Shown here: positions 14,243 through 19,659 of the stretch, in pieces
How positions within the stretch are numbered: position 1 is the first letter of the stretch
Layout: each line of letters opens with the position of its first letter
Assembly: GCF_052089425.1 (NCBI RefSeq)
Contig: NZ_JBQCZW010000035.1
Location: 1-19,659, forward strand
Direction: 5' to 3'
Source of the DNA: Ancrocorticia sp052089425
GTDB lineage: Bacteria; Actinomycetota; Actinomycetes; Actinomycetales; Actinomycetaceae
DNA: 19,659 bases
Position numbers and translations under genes: made by a program
The notes under the pieces: model-generated
Told to the model about the DNA's origin: nothing
The model's database searches: none
The model's input: the letters and a program-made list of their open reading frames with translations, nothing else

Positions 14243-16306
14243 ATGTCCAAAGAATCCGCGTCCGCGATTGTGGAGGCCCTTGGCGGGCCCTCCAACATCG
14301 TGAGCTTAACCCACTGCGCTACACGGCTCCGGTTCCAGCTGGGGGATGCGAGCACCGTTGATCAAGGTGCCGTCGAATCAATCGACGGCGTCATGGGGGC
14401 GGTAGCTCAATCCGGCGAACGGTACCAAGTCATCATCGGCGGCGGTGTTGCCACCGTTTTCAACGAGATCAACACTCTTCCCCAAATGCAGGGCACATCA
14501 GTAGAAGATGTGAAGGCACAGTCACGAGAGAAGGGACCTCGCGGCAAGCACGCGTGGCTTGATTCCTTCTTCGAGTACCTGTCAGACAGCTTTCGTCCGA
14601 TCCTTGGTGTATTGCTCGGGGCCTCCCTCATCATCGCCTTCGCCGCGGTTATGGATGCCTTCGGCGTTCAAGATTTCCGGGCGGAGACGAAACCTGCGTT
14701 CTGGACGTTCCTCGATGCGGCGTGGCGGTCCGTGTTCTACTTCTTGCCCATCATGGTGGCCTACAACGCCGCCAAGAAGCTCAACGTTGACGGATGGTTG
14801 GGCGGAGCCATCATGGCCGCTCTCATGACACCCAACTTCATGAGCATGTCAGACTTGCCGGAAACTACCTGCACCGTCAACGATTTCGGCGCCGAGCTTT
14901 GCCAGGTGCAAGTTCTTGGCCTCCCCATGCAATTGCAGGATTACGGTGGCCAGGTATTCGTTCCGCTCATCATGGCGGCGGTCCTAGCCCCCATCTATCA
15001 CGGCCTTCGCAAGATCATTTCCGAGAACGTCCAACTCGTGTTCGTACCCTTCCTCTCCATGGTGATCGTCATCCCGCTCACCGCTTTCATCCTCGGCCCC
15101 ATCGGTATCTGGATCGGTAACGGTATTGGCAACGGGCTCGGCTGGCTGAATGACACGGCACCGATTGTGTTCGCGATCCTCATCCCGATGCTTTACCCGT
15201 TCCTCGTTCCGCTTGGGCTGCACTGGCCGCTGAACGCCATCATGCTGGTCAACCTGAATACGCTGGGGTATGACTTCATTCAAGGCCCGATGGGAGCATG
15301 GAACTTTGCCTGCTTCGGCGCGACCGCTGGCGTCATGATCATCGCGTTCAGAGAGCGCGACAAGGTGATGAAGCAAACCTCGATCGGCGCACTGGTGGCC
15401 GGACTCTTCGGTGGAGTGTCCGAGCCATCTCTCTACGGCATCCATCTGAGGTTTGCGCGAATTTATCCGCGGCTGCTCATCGGGTGCTTCGTGGGCGGCG
15501 TGGTTCAGGGAGTCGGCGCCATGATCAGTGGCGGCGGTGTGGAAGCTTCAGCGTTCGCCTTCACCTCTCTGCTCACGATCCCCATTTTCAGCCCCATCTC
15601 CCTGTACGCGATCTCTATCGCCGCCGCATTCTTCACATCCATGCTTGCCGTTGTGTCCACCGATTACCGTACGCCTGAGCAGAAGGCAGATAATCTGGCG
15701 CGGATCGCGGCTGAAGAGGCGGCGGAGGCCGCTGGCCAGCCTGAGGACGGAGCGGTGCCAGCTTCTGCCTCGGAAAGCACGGCCCCGGCCGCTGCCACTG
15801 CCACTAAGCCCAAGACACTCAAACCAGCCATGGTCCCCGGCACCAAAACGCTGGTGGCTTCCCCATTGGACGGCAATGTGATGCCACTGGAGGATGTACC
15901 GGACGCCGGTTTCGCTAGCGGAGCTGTAGGCAAGGGGGCGGGGGTAGATCCCACGTCAGGGCGGGTGATTGCCCCGGATGACGGCACGGTGATTCTCACG
16001 TTCCCAACGGGGCACGCTGTTGGACTCCGCTTAGATAGTGGCGTCGAGCTATTGATACATATCGGCATCGATACCGTCAATCTCAAGGGCGAGGGCTTCG
16101 AGGTTCACGTCAAGCGTGGCGATGAGGTCAAGCGCGGGGATCTTCTGGTTACTTTTGATCGTGCCGTCATTACGAACGCTGGCTACAGTGCCATTACGCC
16201 AGTCCTCGTCACCAACCACAAGAAGTTTGGTGCAGTGGAGTGTGCGGCAGAAGGCGCAGTATCTGGAGGCGATGACCTTCTCACGGTTGTTGCGAAGGAC
16301 GAGTAG
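14243..16306 (+). CDS. PTS EIIBCA sugar transporter, beta-glucoside/sucrose/trehalose type
   Basis: This 687-aa protein imports and phosphorylates a sugar using phosphate from HPr. The IIB domain (about 1-80) has phospho-accepting Cys25 in THCATRLRF. The IIC domain (about 105-475) has many membrane helices and the family loop GVSEPSLYGI at 391-400. An Ala/Glu/Pro-rich linker (about 485-535) leads to IIA (about 538-687), with His591 and phospho-accepting His606 in LLIHIGIDTV. All three domains are intact. The order BCA is that of BglF-type permeases; members take beta-glucosides, sucrose or trehalose, and no nearby hydrolase or BglG antiterminator helps to choose. The start has an AGAAGG site. 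The gene lies against the strand of the flanking ribosomal genes. Confidence 0.95.
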   Translation: MSKESASAIVEALGGPSNIVSLTHCATRLRFQLGDASTVDQGAVESIDGVMGAVAQSGERYQVIIGGGVATVFNEINTLPQMQGTSVEDVKAQSREKGPRGKHAWLDSFFEYLSDSFRPILGVLLGASLIIAFAAVMDAFGVQDFRAETKPAFWTFLDAAWRSVFYFLPIMVAYNAAKKLNVDGWLGGAIMAALMTPNFMSMSDLPETTCTVNDFGAELCQVQVLGLPMQLQDYGGQVFVPLIMAAVLAPIYHGLRKIISENVQLVFVPFLSMVIVIPLTAFILGPIGIWIGNGIGNGLGWLNDTAPIVFAILIPMLYPFLVPLGLHWPLNAIMLVNLNTLGYDFIQGPMGAWNFACFGATAGVMIIAFRERDKVMKQTSIGALVAGLFGGVSEPSLYGIHLRFARIYPRLLIGCFVGGVVQGVGAMISGGGVEASAFAFTSLLTIPIFSPISLYAISIAAAFFTSMLAVVSTDYRTPEQKADNLARIAAEEAAEAAGQPEDGAVPASASESTAPAAATATKPKTLKPAMVPGTKTLVASPLDGNVMPLEDVPDAGFASGAVGKGAGVDPTSGRVIAPDDGTVILTFPTGHAVGLRLDSGVELLIHIGIDTVNLKGEGFEVHVKRGDEVKRGDLLVTFDRAVITNAGYSAITPVLVTNHKKFGAVECAAEGAVSGGDDLLTVVAKDE

Positions 16307-16337
16307 ATTCTCGGTTCGTCGAGTCATACTGACATGA

Positions 16338-16378
16338 AGGAGGCCCCGGCCGCGCGGTATGCGCAGTCGGGGCCTCCT
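16338..16378. terminator. Bidirectional terminator between PTS gene and rplT
   Basis: Arms 16338-16348 and 16368-16378 form a perfect 11-bp GC-rich stem around a 19-base loop, which itself can pair GCGC (16352-16355) with GCGC (16361-16364). It sits between two convergent genes, 31 bp after the PTS stop and 14 bp past the rplT stop. No T tract follows on either side, as is common for actinobacterial hairpin terminators. Confidence 0.75.
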
Positions 16379-16391
16379 CGTCTAAGATCTA

Positions 16392-16772
16392 TCAGGCCTT
16401 GGGGGCGTTGACATCCTCAGGGAGAGCGGCCTTGGCCGCCTCAACTACAGCCTTGAATCCAGCCGGATCGTTCACGGCCATTTCGGCGAGCTGCTTGCGG
16501 TTCACTTCGATACCTGCAAGGTTGAGGCCCTGAATGAAGCGGTTGTAGGTCATGCCCTCGGCGCGGCAACCGGCGTTGATGCGCTGGATCCAGAGCTTGC
16601 GGAACTCGCTCTTGCGGACCTTGCGATCACGGTAGTTGTACACCATTGAGTGCGTGACCTGTTCCTTCGCCTTACGGTAAAGGCGGGAACGCTGGCCACG
16701 GTAACCCGAGGCGCGATCGAGAGTTGTACGACGCTTCTTCTTTGCGTTGACTGAGCGCTTAACGCGTGCCAT
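16392..16772 (-). CDS. rplT: 50S ribosomal protein L20
   Basis: This 126-aa protein is L20, an early 23S rRNA-binding assembly protein of the large subunit and the usual autorepressor of its operon. It begins MARVKRSVNAKKKRRTTL with the long basic N-terminal extension, continues with GYRGQRSRLYRKAKEQV, and ends in the globular part RINAGCRAEGMTYNRFIQGL. Length and sequence are typical, with a slightly longer acidic and Ala-rich tail. An AAAGGAG site lies eight bases before the ATG. The gene follows rpmI by 20 bp and is the last gene of the infC-rpmI-rplT operon, ending at the hairpin at 16338-16378. Confidence 0.99.
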   Translation of the reverse strand: MARVKRSVNAKKKRRTTLDRASGYRGQRSRLYRKAKEQVTHSMVYNYRDRKVRKSEFRKLWIQRINAGCRAEGMTYNRFIQGLNLAGIEVNRKQLAEMAVNDPAGFKAVVEAAKAALPEDVNAPKA

Positions 16773-16792
16773 AAGAGTTTCTCCTTTTACCT

Positions 16793-16987
16793 TCAGCGCC
16801 CGAGCAGCTTCTTGACCTGCTTGGCGTTTGCCTTGTCCAGAACCTGATCGTTAGACAGGCGGCGCTTGCGGCGGCTGGACTTTACTTCGAGCAGATGGCG
16901 CTTGTTGGCCTGCTCGCGCATAAGCTTTCCACTACCGGTTGTGCGGAAACGCTTCTTGGCACCGGAGTGCGTCTTGTTCTTAGGCAT
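16793..16987 (-). CDS. rpmI: 50S ribosomal protein L35
   Basis: This 64-aa protein is L35, a small basic protein of the large ribosomal subunit. It starts MPKNKTHSGAKKRFRTTGSG, the family hallmark, and ends in VKKLLGR. Length is normal (about 64-66). A GAGGGG sequence precedes the ATG. It is the middle gene of the infC-rpmI-rplT operon. A strong hairpin lies in the 54-bp gap upstream and may hold the L20 control site. Confidence 0.99.
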   Translation of the reverse strand: MPKNKTHSGAKKRFRTTGSGKLMREQANKRHLLEVKSSRRKRRLSNDQVLDKANAKQVKKLLGR

Positions 16988-17005
16988 TGCTAGCCCCTCA
17001 TTCAG

Positions 17006-17024
17006 GCCGCAGGCATCCTGCGGC
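17006..17024 (-). promoter_or_regulatory. Hairpin between infC and rpmI, possible L20 operator
   Basis: GCCGCAGG (17006-17013) and CCTGCGGC (17017-17024) form a perfect 8-bp stem with a 3-base loop, located 18-37 bases after the infC stop and just upstream of the rpmI ribosome-binding site. No T run follows on the minus strand, so it is not a plain terminator. In E. coli, L20 represses rpmI-rplT translation through RNA structures in this same interval; I infer a similar role here without a consensus match. Confidence 0.4.
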
Positions 17025-17041
17025 GGTGTACTCGGATAAAA

Positions 17042-17710
17042 CTAATTCGAAGCCGCTGGTGGCTTTGGCATCGGCTTGGGAGCTGAAGCCGGAGCTTCGG
17101 CCGTGGCCTCTTCCTCAGCGGGGCGCCGGGACTTCTCGGCCCGTCGCGATTCACGCTCAGCCTCGCGGCGGCGGCGCTGATCGGATTTGGCTTCGGACTT
17201 CTTGCGCAGCGGGGAGAGGACCATGGACATGTTTCGTCCCTCAGCGCGCGGTGCTGCCTCAATAGACGAAATCTCAGAAAGCTCCTCAGCAAGCCCACGC
17301 AGTAGGCGGACTCCCTGATCGGGCCGGGACTGTTCGCGACCCTTGAAACGTAGATCGAACTTCACCTTGTCGCCACCGTTCAGGAAGCGTTCGGCTTGGC
17401 CCTTCTTCGTGTTGTAATCGTTTTCGTCAATCTTCAAGCCAATACGAATCGACTTGATCACCGTATTGGACTGATTGCGGCGAGCCTCGCGAGCCTTCTG
17501 GGCAGACTCATACTTGAACTTACCGTAGTCCATGAGCTTGGCAACGGGTGGATTAGAATTGGGTGCGACTTCTACAAGATCAAGTCCGGCCTCTTGGGCA
17601 AGGCGGAGGGCATCCTCCACGCGGACGACACCTACCTGTTCACCACCCGGGCCGACAAGGCGAACCTGATCGACGTGGATGCGCTCATTGACTCGTGGTT
17701 CGTTGTTAAT
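17042..17710 (-). CDS. infC: Translation initiation factor IF-3, starting at ATT
   Basis: This 222-aa protein is IF-3, which binds the 30S subunit, blocks 50S joining and checks start codon and initiator tRNA. The reading frame runs upstream of the first ATG/GTG-type codon (GTG at 17620) for 30 more codons, encoding NNEPRVNERIHVDQVRLVGP, the conserved IF-3 N-terminus. The only plausible start is ATT at 17710-17708, six bases after GAGGAG, and an in-frame stop lies three codons further up. The N-domain covers about 1-75, the linker holds DYGKFKYE, and the C-domain about 83-165 (IRIGLKIDENDY). A charged tail rich in Arg, Glu, Ala and Pro (about 170-222) is longer than in E. coli (180 aa) but usual in actinobacteria. 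AUU starts allow IF-3 to repress its own translation. Confidence 0.97.
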   Translation of the reverse strand: MNNEPRVNERIHVDQVRLVGPGGEQVGVVRVEDALRLAQEAGLDLVEVAPNSNPPVAKLMDYGKFKYESAQKAREARRNQSNTVIKSIRIGLKIDENDYNTKKGQAERFLNGGDKVKFDLRFKGREQSRPDQGVRLLRGLAEELSEISSIEAAPRAEGRNMSMVLSPLRKKSEAKSDQRRRREAERESRRAEKSRRPAEEEATAEAPASAPKPMPKPPAASN

Positions 17711-17882
17711 GGCTGCTCCTCAGCATATTCCTCGACGTGCGCGCACGGAGTACTCACCAAGAGCATACGAACCCATGCCACATCTGTGGCTGGACCGTAA
17801 GACCCGGCACCCTTGGGGCACCCAGGTGGGATTTCTCCGCTTGCGTTCCGGCTCTTTAGCCGGTCGGTCGCGAAATATTCTA
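17711..17882 (-). promoter_or_regulatory. infC promoter and structured leader
   Basis: On the minus strand a TAGAAT -10 lies at 17877-17882 with no convincing -35. Transcription from about 17870 would give a leader of about 160 bases before the ATT start. It can form hairpins at 17848-17863 (CCGGCT/AGCCGG, 4-base loop) and 17777-17790 (GCCACA/TGTGGC). It also carries the direct repeat GGGTGCC in the interval 17805-17825, whose copies could pair in turn with CACC near 17829, giving alternative folds. The Shine-Dalgarno GAGGAG for infC lies at its end. No T-rich terminator is visible, so control, if any, is more likely translational. Confidence 0.45.
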
Positions 17883-18168
17883 GCAAACCCGCGCGCCAGA
17901 CTCTACGCAGAACAAGTTCGTGTACGCGTGAGCTTAGTTTCATTTTGGGACGACGACGGCGGAGCCTCTCCCGCACCGTCCCATCCTTGCAATCGGGTTT
18001 CTCTTAAATGGGTGGCCGTCATCTGGTGGCGCTCATCTGATGGCCTATCACCGGGTGCTTCGTTGGCACGGATCAGGTAACACTGGCGCCAATGCATGTC
18101 CCTTCAGCATGACTGGACCGCCACGGCACGACTGGACCCCACAGCCGAACTGCCACAAACTAGTCTGT
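17883..18168. other. Gene-free stretch between infC promoter and DUF222/HNH promoter
   Basis: No convincing gene is seen here on either strand. The open frames lack recognisable domains and usable ribosome-binding sites. It holds an imperfect hairpin with outer arms GGGACG (17947-17952) and CGTCCC (17977-17982), a 14-bp tandem repeat at 18012-18053, and a shorter 19-bp-period repeat at 18111-18148. The left border of a mobile 13E12-type unit could lie here, but no inverted repeat or target duplication is visible because the right end is outside the window. Confidence 0.5.
18012..18053 (+). repeat. 14-bp tandem repeat, three units
   Basis: Units GTGGCCGTCATCTG (18012-18025) and GTGGCGCTCATCTG (18026-18039) differ at two positions. 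A third, decayed unit ATGGCCTATCACCG follows at 18040-18053. No function is evident. Confidence 0.6.
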
Positions 18169-18205
18169 TCGAACTCTTGTTTGGGGAACGTTCGTTCGAT
18201 AGAAT
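18169..18205 (+). promoter_or_regulatory. Promoter with two LexA (SOS) box-like sites for the DUF222/HNH gene
   Basis: TTGTTT (18177-18182) and TAGAAT (18200-18205) are spaced by exactly 17 bp and form a good promoter. Two sequences resemble the actinobacterial LexA box TCGAAC-N4-GTTCGA: TCGAACTCTTGTTTGG at 18169-18184 and GGGAACGTTCGTTCGA at 18184-18199, each matching 10 of 12 defined positions. They share one base, cover the -35 and the whole spacer, and end at the -10, where a repressor would block RNA polymerase. The leader to the start codon is about 118 bases. Confidence 0.65.
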
Positions 18206-18329
18206 ATGGGTAGGTTGAACAAGGTGGCTCTCACCGGTTACCTCGTTCACTGACTTGATCCAATTGACAACAGCGTTCCCTCTCTTTGCGGGGAGTGGAC
18301 TCTCTTATCACCACTAAGGAGGGTGGCTT

Positions 18330-19659
18330 ATGAGTATCACACTCGATACACGCGTCAATGCCGCCGTGAGCGATGCTTCTGATCCTTATGTCCCGACTGA
18401 GGCTGACCGCTATTTCGATGATCTTGCCTTTGATGCTGACGCAATGCCTGCCCTCCCAGACCACGCATGGGAGGAGGATTTCACTGACTTGATGCTCGCC
18501 GAGGCGCAAGCCAATCTGACTACCTTGCTCGAATCCGGTGACGAATCCGGACTCTCGTCGTTGACGGTTATCCGTGACATTCTCCGCGACGCCCCCACAG
18601 GCACGAGTGAAGCAGCGTGTATCAGCCGGGTCTCGGTGTTGGAGGACATCAAATCAGCTGCCGCCGCGGCACAGGCACGCGAAACGGCCATGTTTCTTCA
18701 CCATCGCGGGATCGCTGAACGTGAAGCGGGTGTTCCGATCAAGAAACGCGGCCTAGGTGTCGGCTCCGAAATCGCGTTAGCACGCAGAGAGTCCCCACAA
18801 GCAGGTTCCCGCGTAGTACGTATGGCCCACACACTCACCACCACCATGCCCAACGCGTTGGCTGCACTGACCGATGGGCGTCTCGCAGAATTCACGGCCC
18901 AGAAAATCACCGACGAAGTCACCGCCCTCGATCCTCCCGCTATCGCCGCGATCGATACACGCATGGCCGGCCGCTATGGCAAAGCCGGAACCAAAAGGAT
19001 CACCGGGGAAGTCCGCGCGTTAGCCAATCAGATTGATCCGGCCGCGCAAGTCAAACGCCACAAGATCGCCAAATCAAAAAGATCAGTATCGGTACGTCCT
19101 GCCCCGGATGCGATGGCCTACCTGACCGCCCTCCTCCCGATGGGTCAGGCCTTCGCGTGTAAAAAAGCCTTGTTAGATGCGGCAGCAACCACGAAAAACA
19201 CCGGATGGGCCTGCGGGGATCAGCTCCAACACGAAGAACGCTCCGGGACCCAGATCGAAGCCGACCTGCTCGTCCAACGCCTCACCGGACAAGCAACACC
19301 CGAGGCAATCCCCATCGAACTCCAGATCATCATGACCGACACCAGTGTTTTCGGCATCACCACCACACACAGTCCAGCAGCCGATCCGGCGGGTACTCAC
19401 GATTCTGCCGGCACCAACGAATCTGGCCCTGAGTTTGCCGCCGATGCGTTGTTTCCTGTGGTTGATGATGATGGGCGGCGTGCTGATCCAGCACAGACTG
19501 CCGCGTGGATTGCTGGACTCGGCCCCATCCCCGCCCCGCTAGCCCGCGAGATGCTGAACCCGGCCCATGACGATCCGCAGACTCGCCGGTCACGGGTGTT
19601 CCTGCGCCGGGTTGTGACTGATCCGGTCACCGGGGACATTACAGCCATCGACACCCGCC
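18330..19659 (+). CDS. DUF222/HNH endonuclease-family (13E12-type) protein, 3' end outside window
   Basis: The frame runs from ATG 18330 to the window end, giving 443 residues. AAGGAGG at 18316-18322 lies seven bases before the start. The N-terminal 60 residues are acidic and variable, followed by the helical DUF222 domain (about 90-330), with IKKRGLGVGSEIALARRESP and ALTDGRLAEFTAQKITDEV as typical pieces. The last visible residues, RRVVTDPVTGDITAIDTR, match the segment that normally precedes the C-terminal HNH nuclease, which should start just beyond the window. A variable Asp/Ala-rich insertion lies near 350-385. These genes occur in many copies in actinobacteria and are thought to be mobile or homing-like; the biological role is not settled. 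The promoter suggests SOS induction. Confidence 0.9.
   Translation, partial: MSITLDTRVNAAVSDASDPYVPTEADRYFDDLAFDADAMPALPDHAWEEDFTDLMLAEAQANLTTLLESGDESGLSSLTVIRDILRDAPTGTSEAACISRVSVLEDIKSAAAAAQARETAMFLHHRGIAEREAGVPIKKRGLGVGSEIALARRESPQAGSRVVRMAHTLTTTMPNALAALTDGRLAEFTAQKITDEVTALDPPAIAAIDTRMAGRYGKAGTKRITGEVRALANQIDPAAQVKRHKIAKSKRSVSVRPAPDAMAYLTALLPMGQAFACKKALLDAAATTKNTGWACGDQLQHEERSGTQIEADLLVQRLTGQATPEAIPIELQIIMTDTSVFGITTTHSPAADPAGTHDSAGTNESGPEFAADALFPVVDDDGRRADPAQTAAWIAGLGPIPAPLAREMLNPAHDDPQTRRSRVFLRRVVTDPVTGDITAIDTR

Noticed and set aside
14101..14355. 85-residue extension of the TrmH-family protein
   Set aside because: It is antisense to the PTS gene start and unlike any SPOUT N-terminus; MTSLRLKPATR at 14100 fits the family.
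17679..18080. Plus-strand 133-aa open frame antisense to the infC start and leader
   Set aside because: No domain, no ribosome-binding site, and it overlaps the conserved infC N-terminus and leader; composition looks like a chance frame.
1..19659. CRISPR arrays, tRNA or rRNA genes, insertion sequences
   Set aside because: No regularly spaced repeats, no cloverleaf-like T-loop sequences, and no transposase were seen by eye; a tRNAscan or Infernal run could confirm.

Overview
The window looks like chromosomal DNA from a high-GC Gram-positive bacterium, most likely an actinobacterium close to the Actinomycetaceae (Trueperella, Arcanobacterium or Actinomyces relatives). The basis is the GC-rich codon use, actinobacterial-style PheST, IF-3 and L20 proteins, an IF-3 with a long charged C-terminal tail, candidate leaderless promoters, and a DUF222/HNH (13E12-type) gene. 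The genus cannot be fixed by eye. A pyruvate:ferredoxin-type oxidoreductase operon suggests anaerobic or facultative metabolism.

Left edge (1-1290): the tail of a DEAD-box RNA helicase gene, a hairpin terminator, then a short patch that reads as lower in GC. It holds an unrecognised 187-aa protein (minus strand) and a 95-aa two-helix membrane protein (plus strand). A 30-bp imperfect direct repeat brackets the 187-aa gene, so this patch looks accessory.

Core translation genes on the minus strand: from right to left, infC, rpmI, rplT, a TrmH/SpoU rRNA methyltransferase, then pheS and pheT followed by an SDR oxidoreductase. This order is common in actinobacteria. Here it is interrupted by a plus-strand PTS EIIBCA transporter (14243-16306) between rplT and the methyltransferase, and by about 7.5 kb between the methyltransferase and pheS. 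That second block holds a four-gene 2-oxoacid:ferredoxin oxidoreductase operon (gamma, alpha, beta, and a GltD-like flavoprotein fused to a PorD-type ferredoxin), an SGNH hydrolase, an old-yellow-enzyme homologue and a PfkB-family sugar kinase.

Right edge (17711-19659): a 619-bp gene-free region carries the infC leader and promoter, short tandem repeats, and a promoter with two abutting LexA-box-like sequences in front of a DUF222/HNH gene that runs off the window.

The most notable observations are: infC begins at an ATT codon behind a good Shine-Dalgarno, so ATG/GTG/TTG-only callers truncate it; the DUF222/HNH gene appears to be under SOS control; the old-yellow-enzyme homologue lacks the usual active-site His/His/Tyr; the POR operon carries its delta ferredoxin fused to an NAD(P)H-flavin module; and the 30-bp repeat marks the accessory cassette. 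No wholly new system was evident. No CRISPR array, tRNA, rRNA or insertion sequence was recognised.
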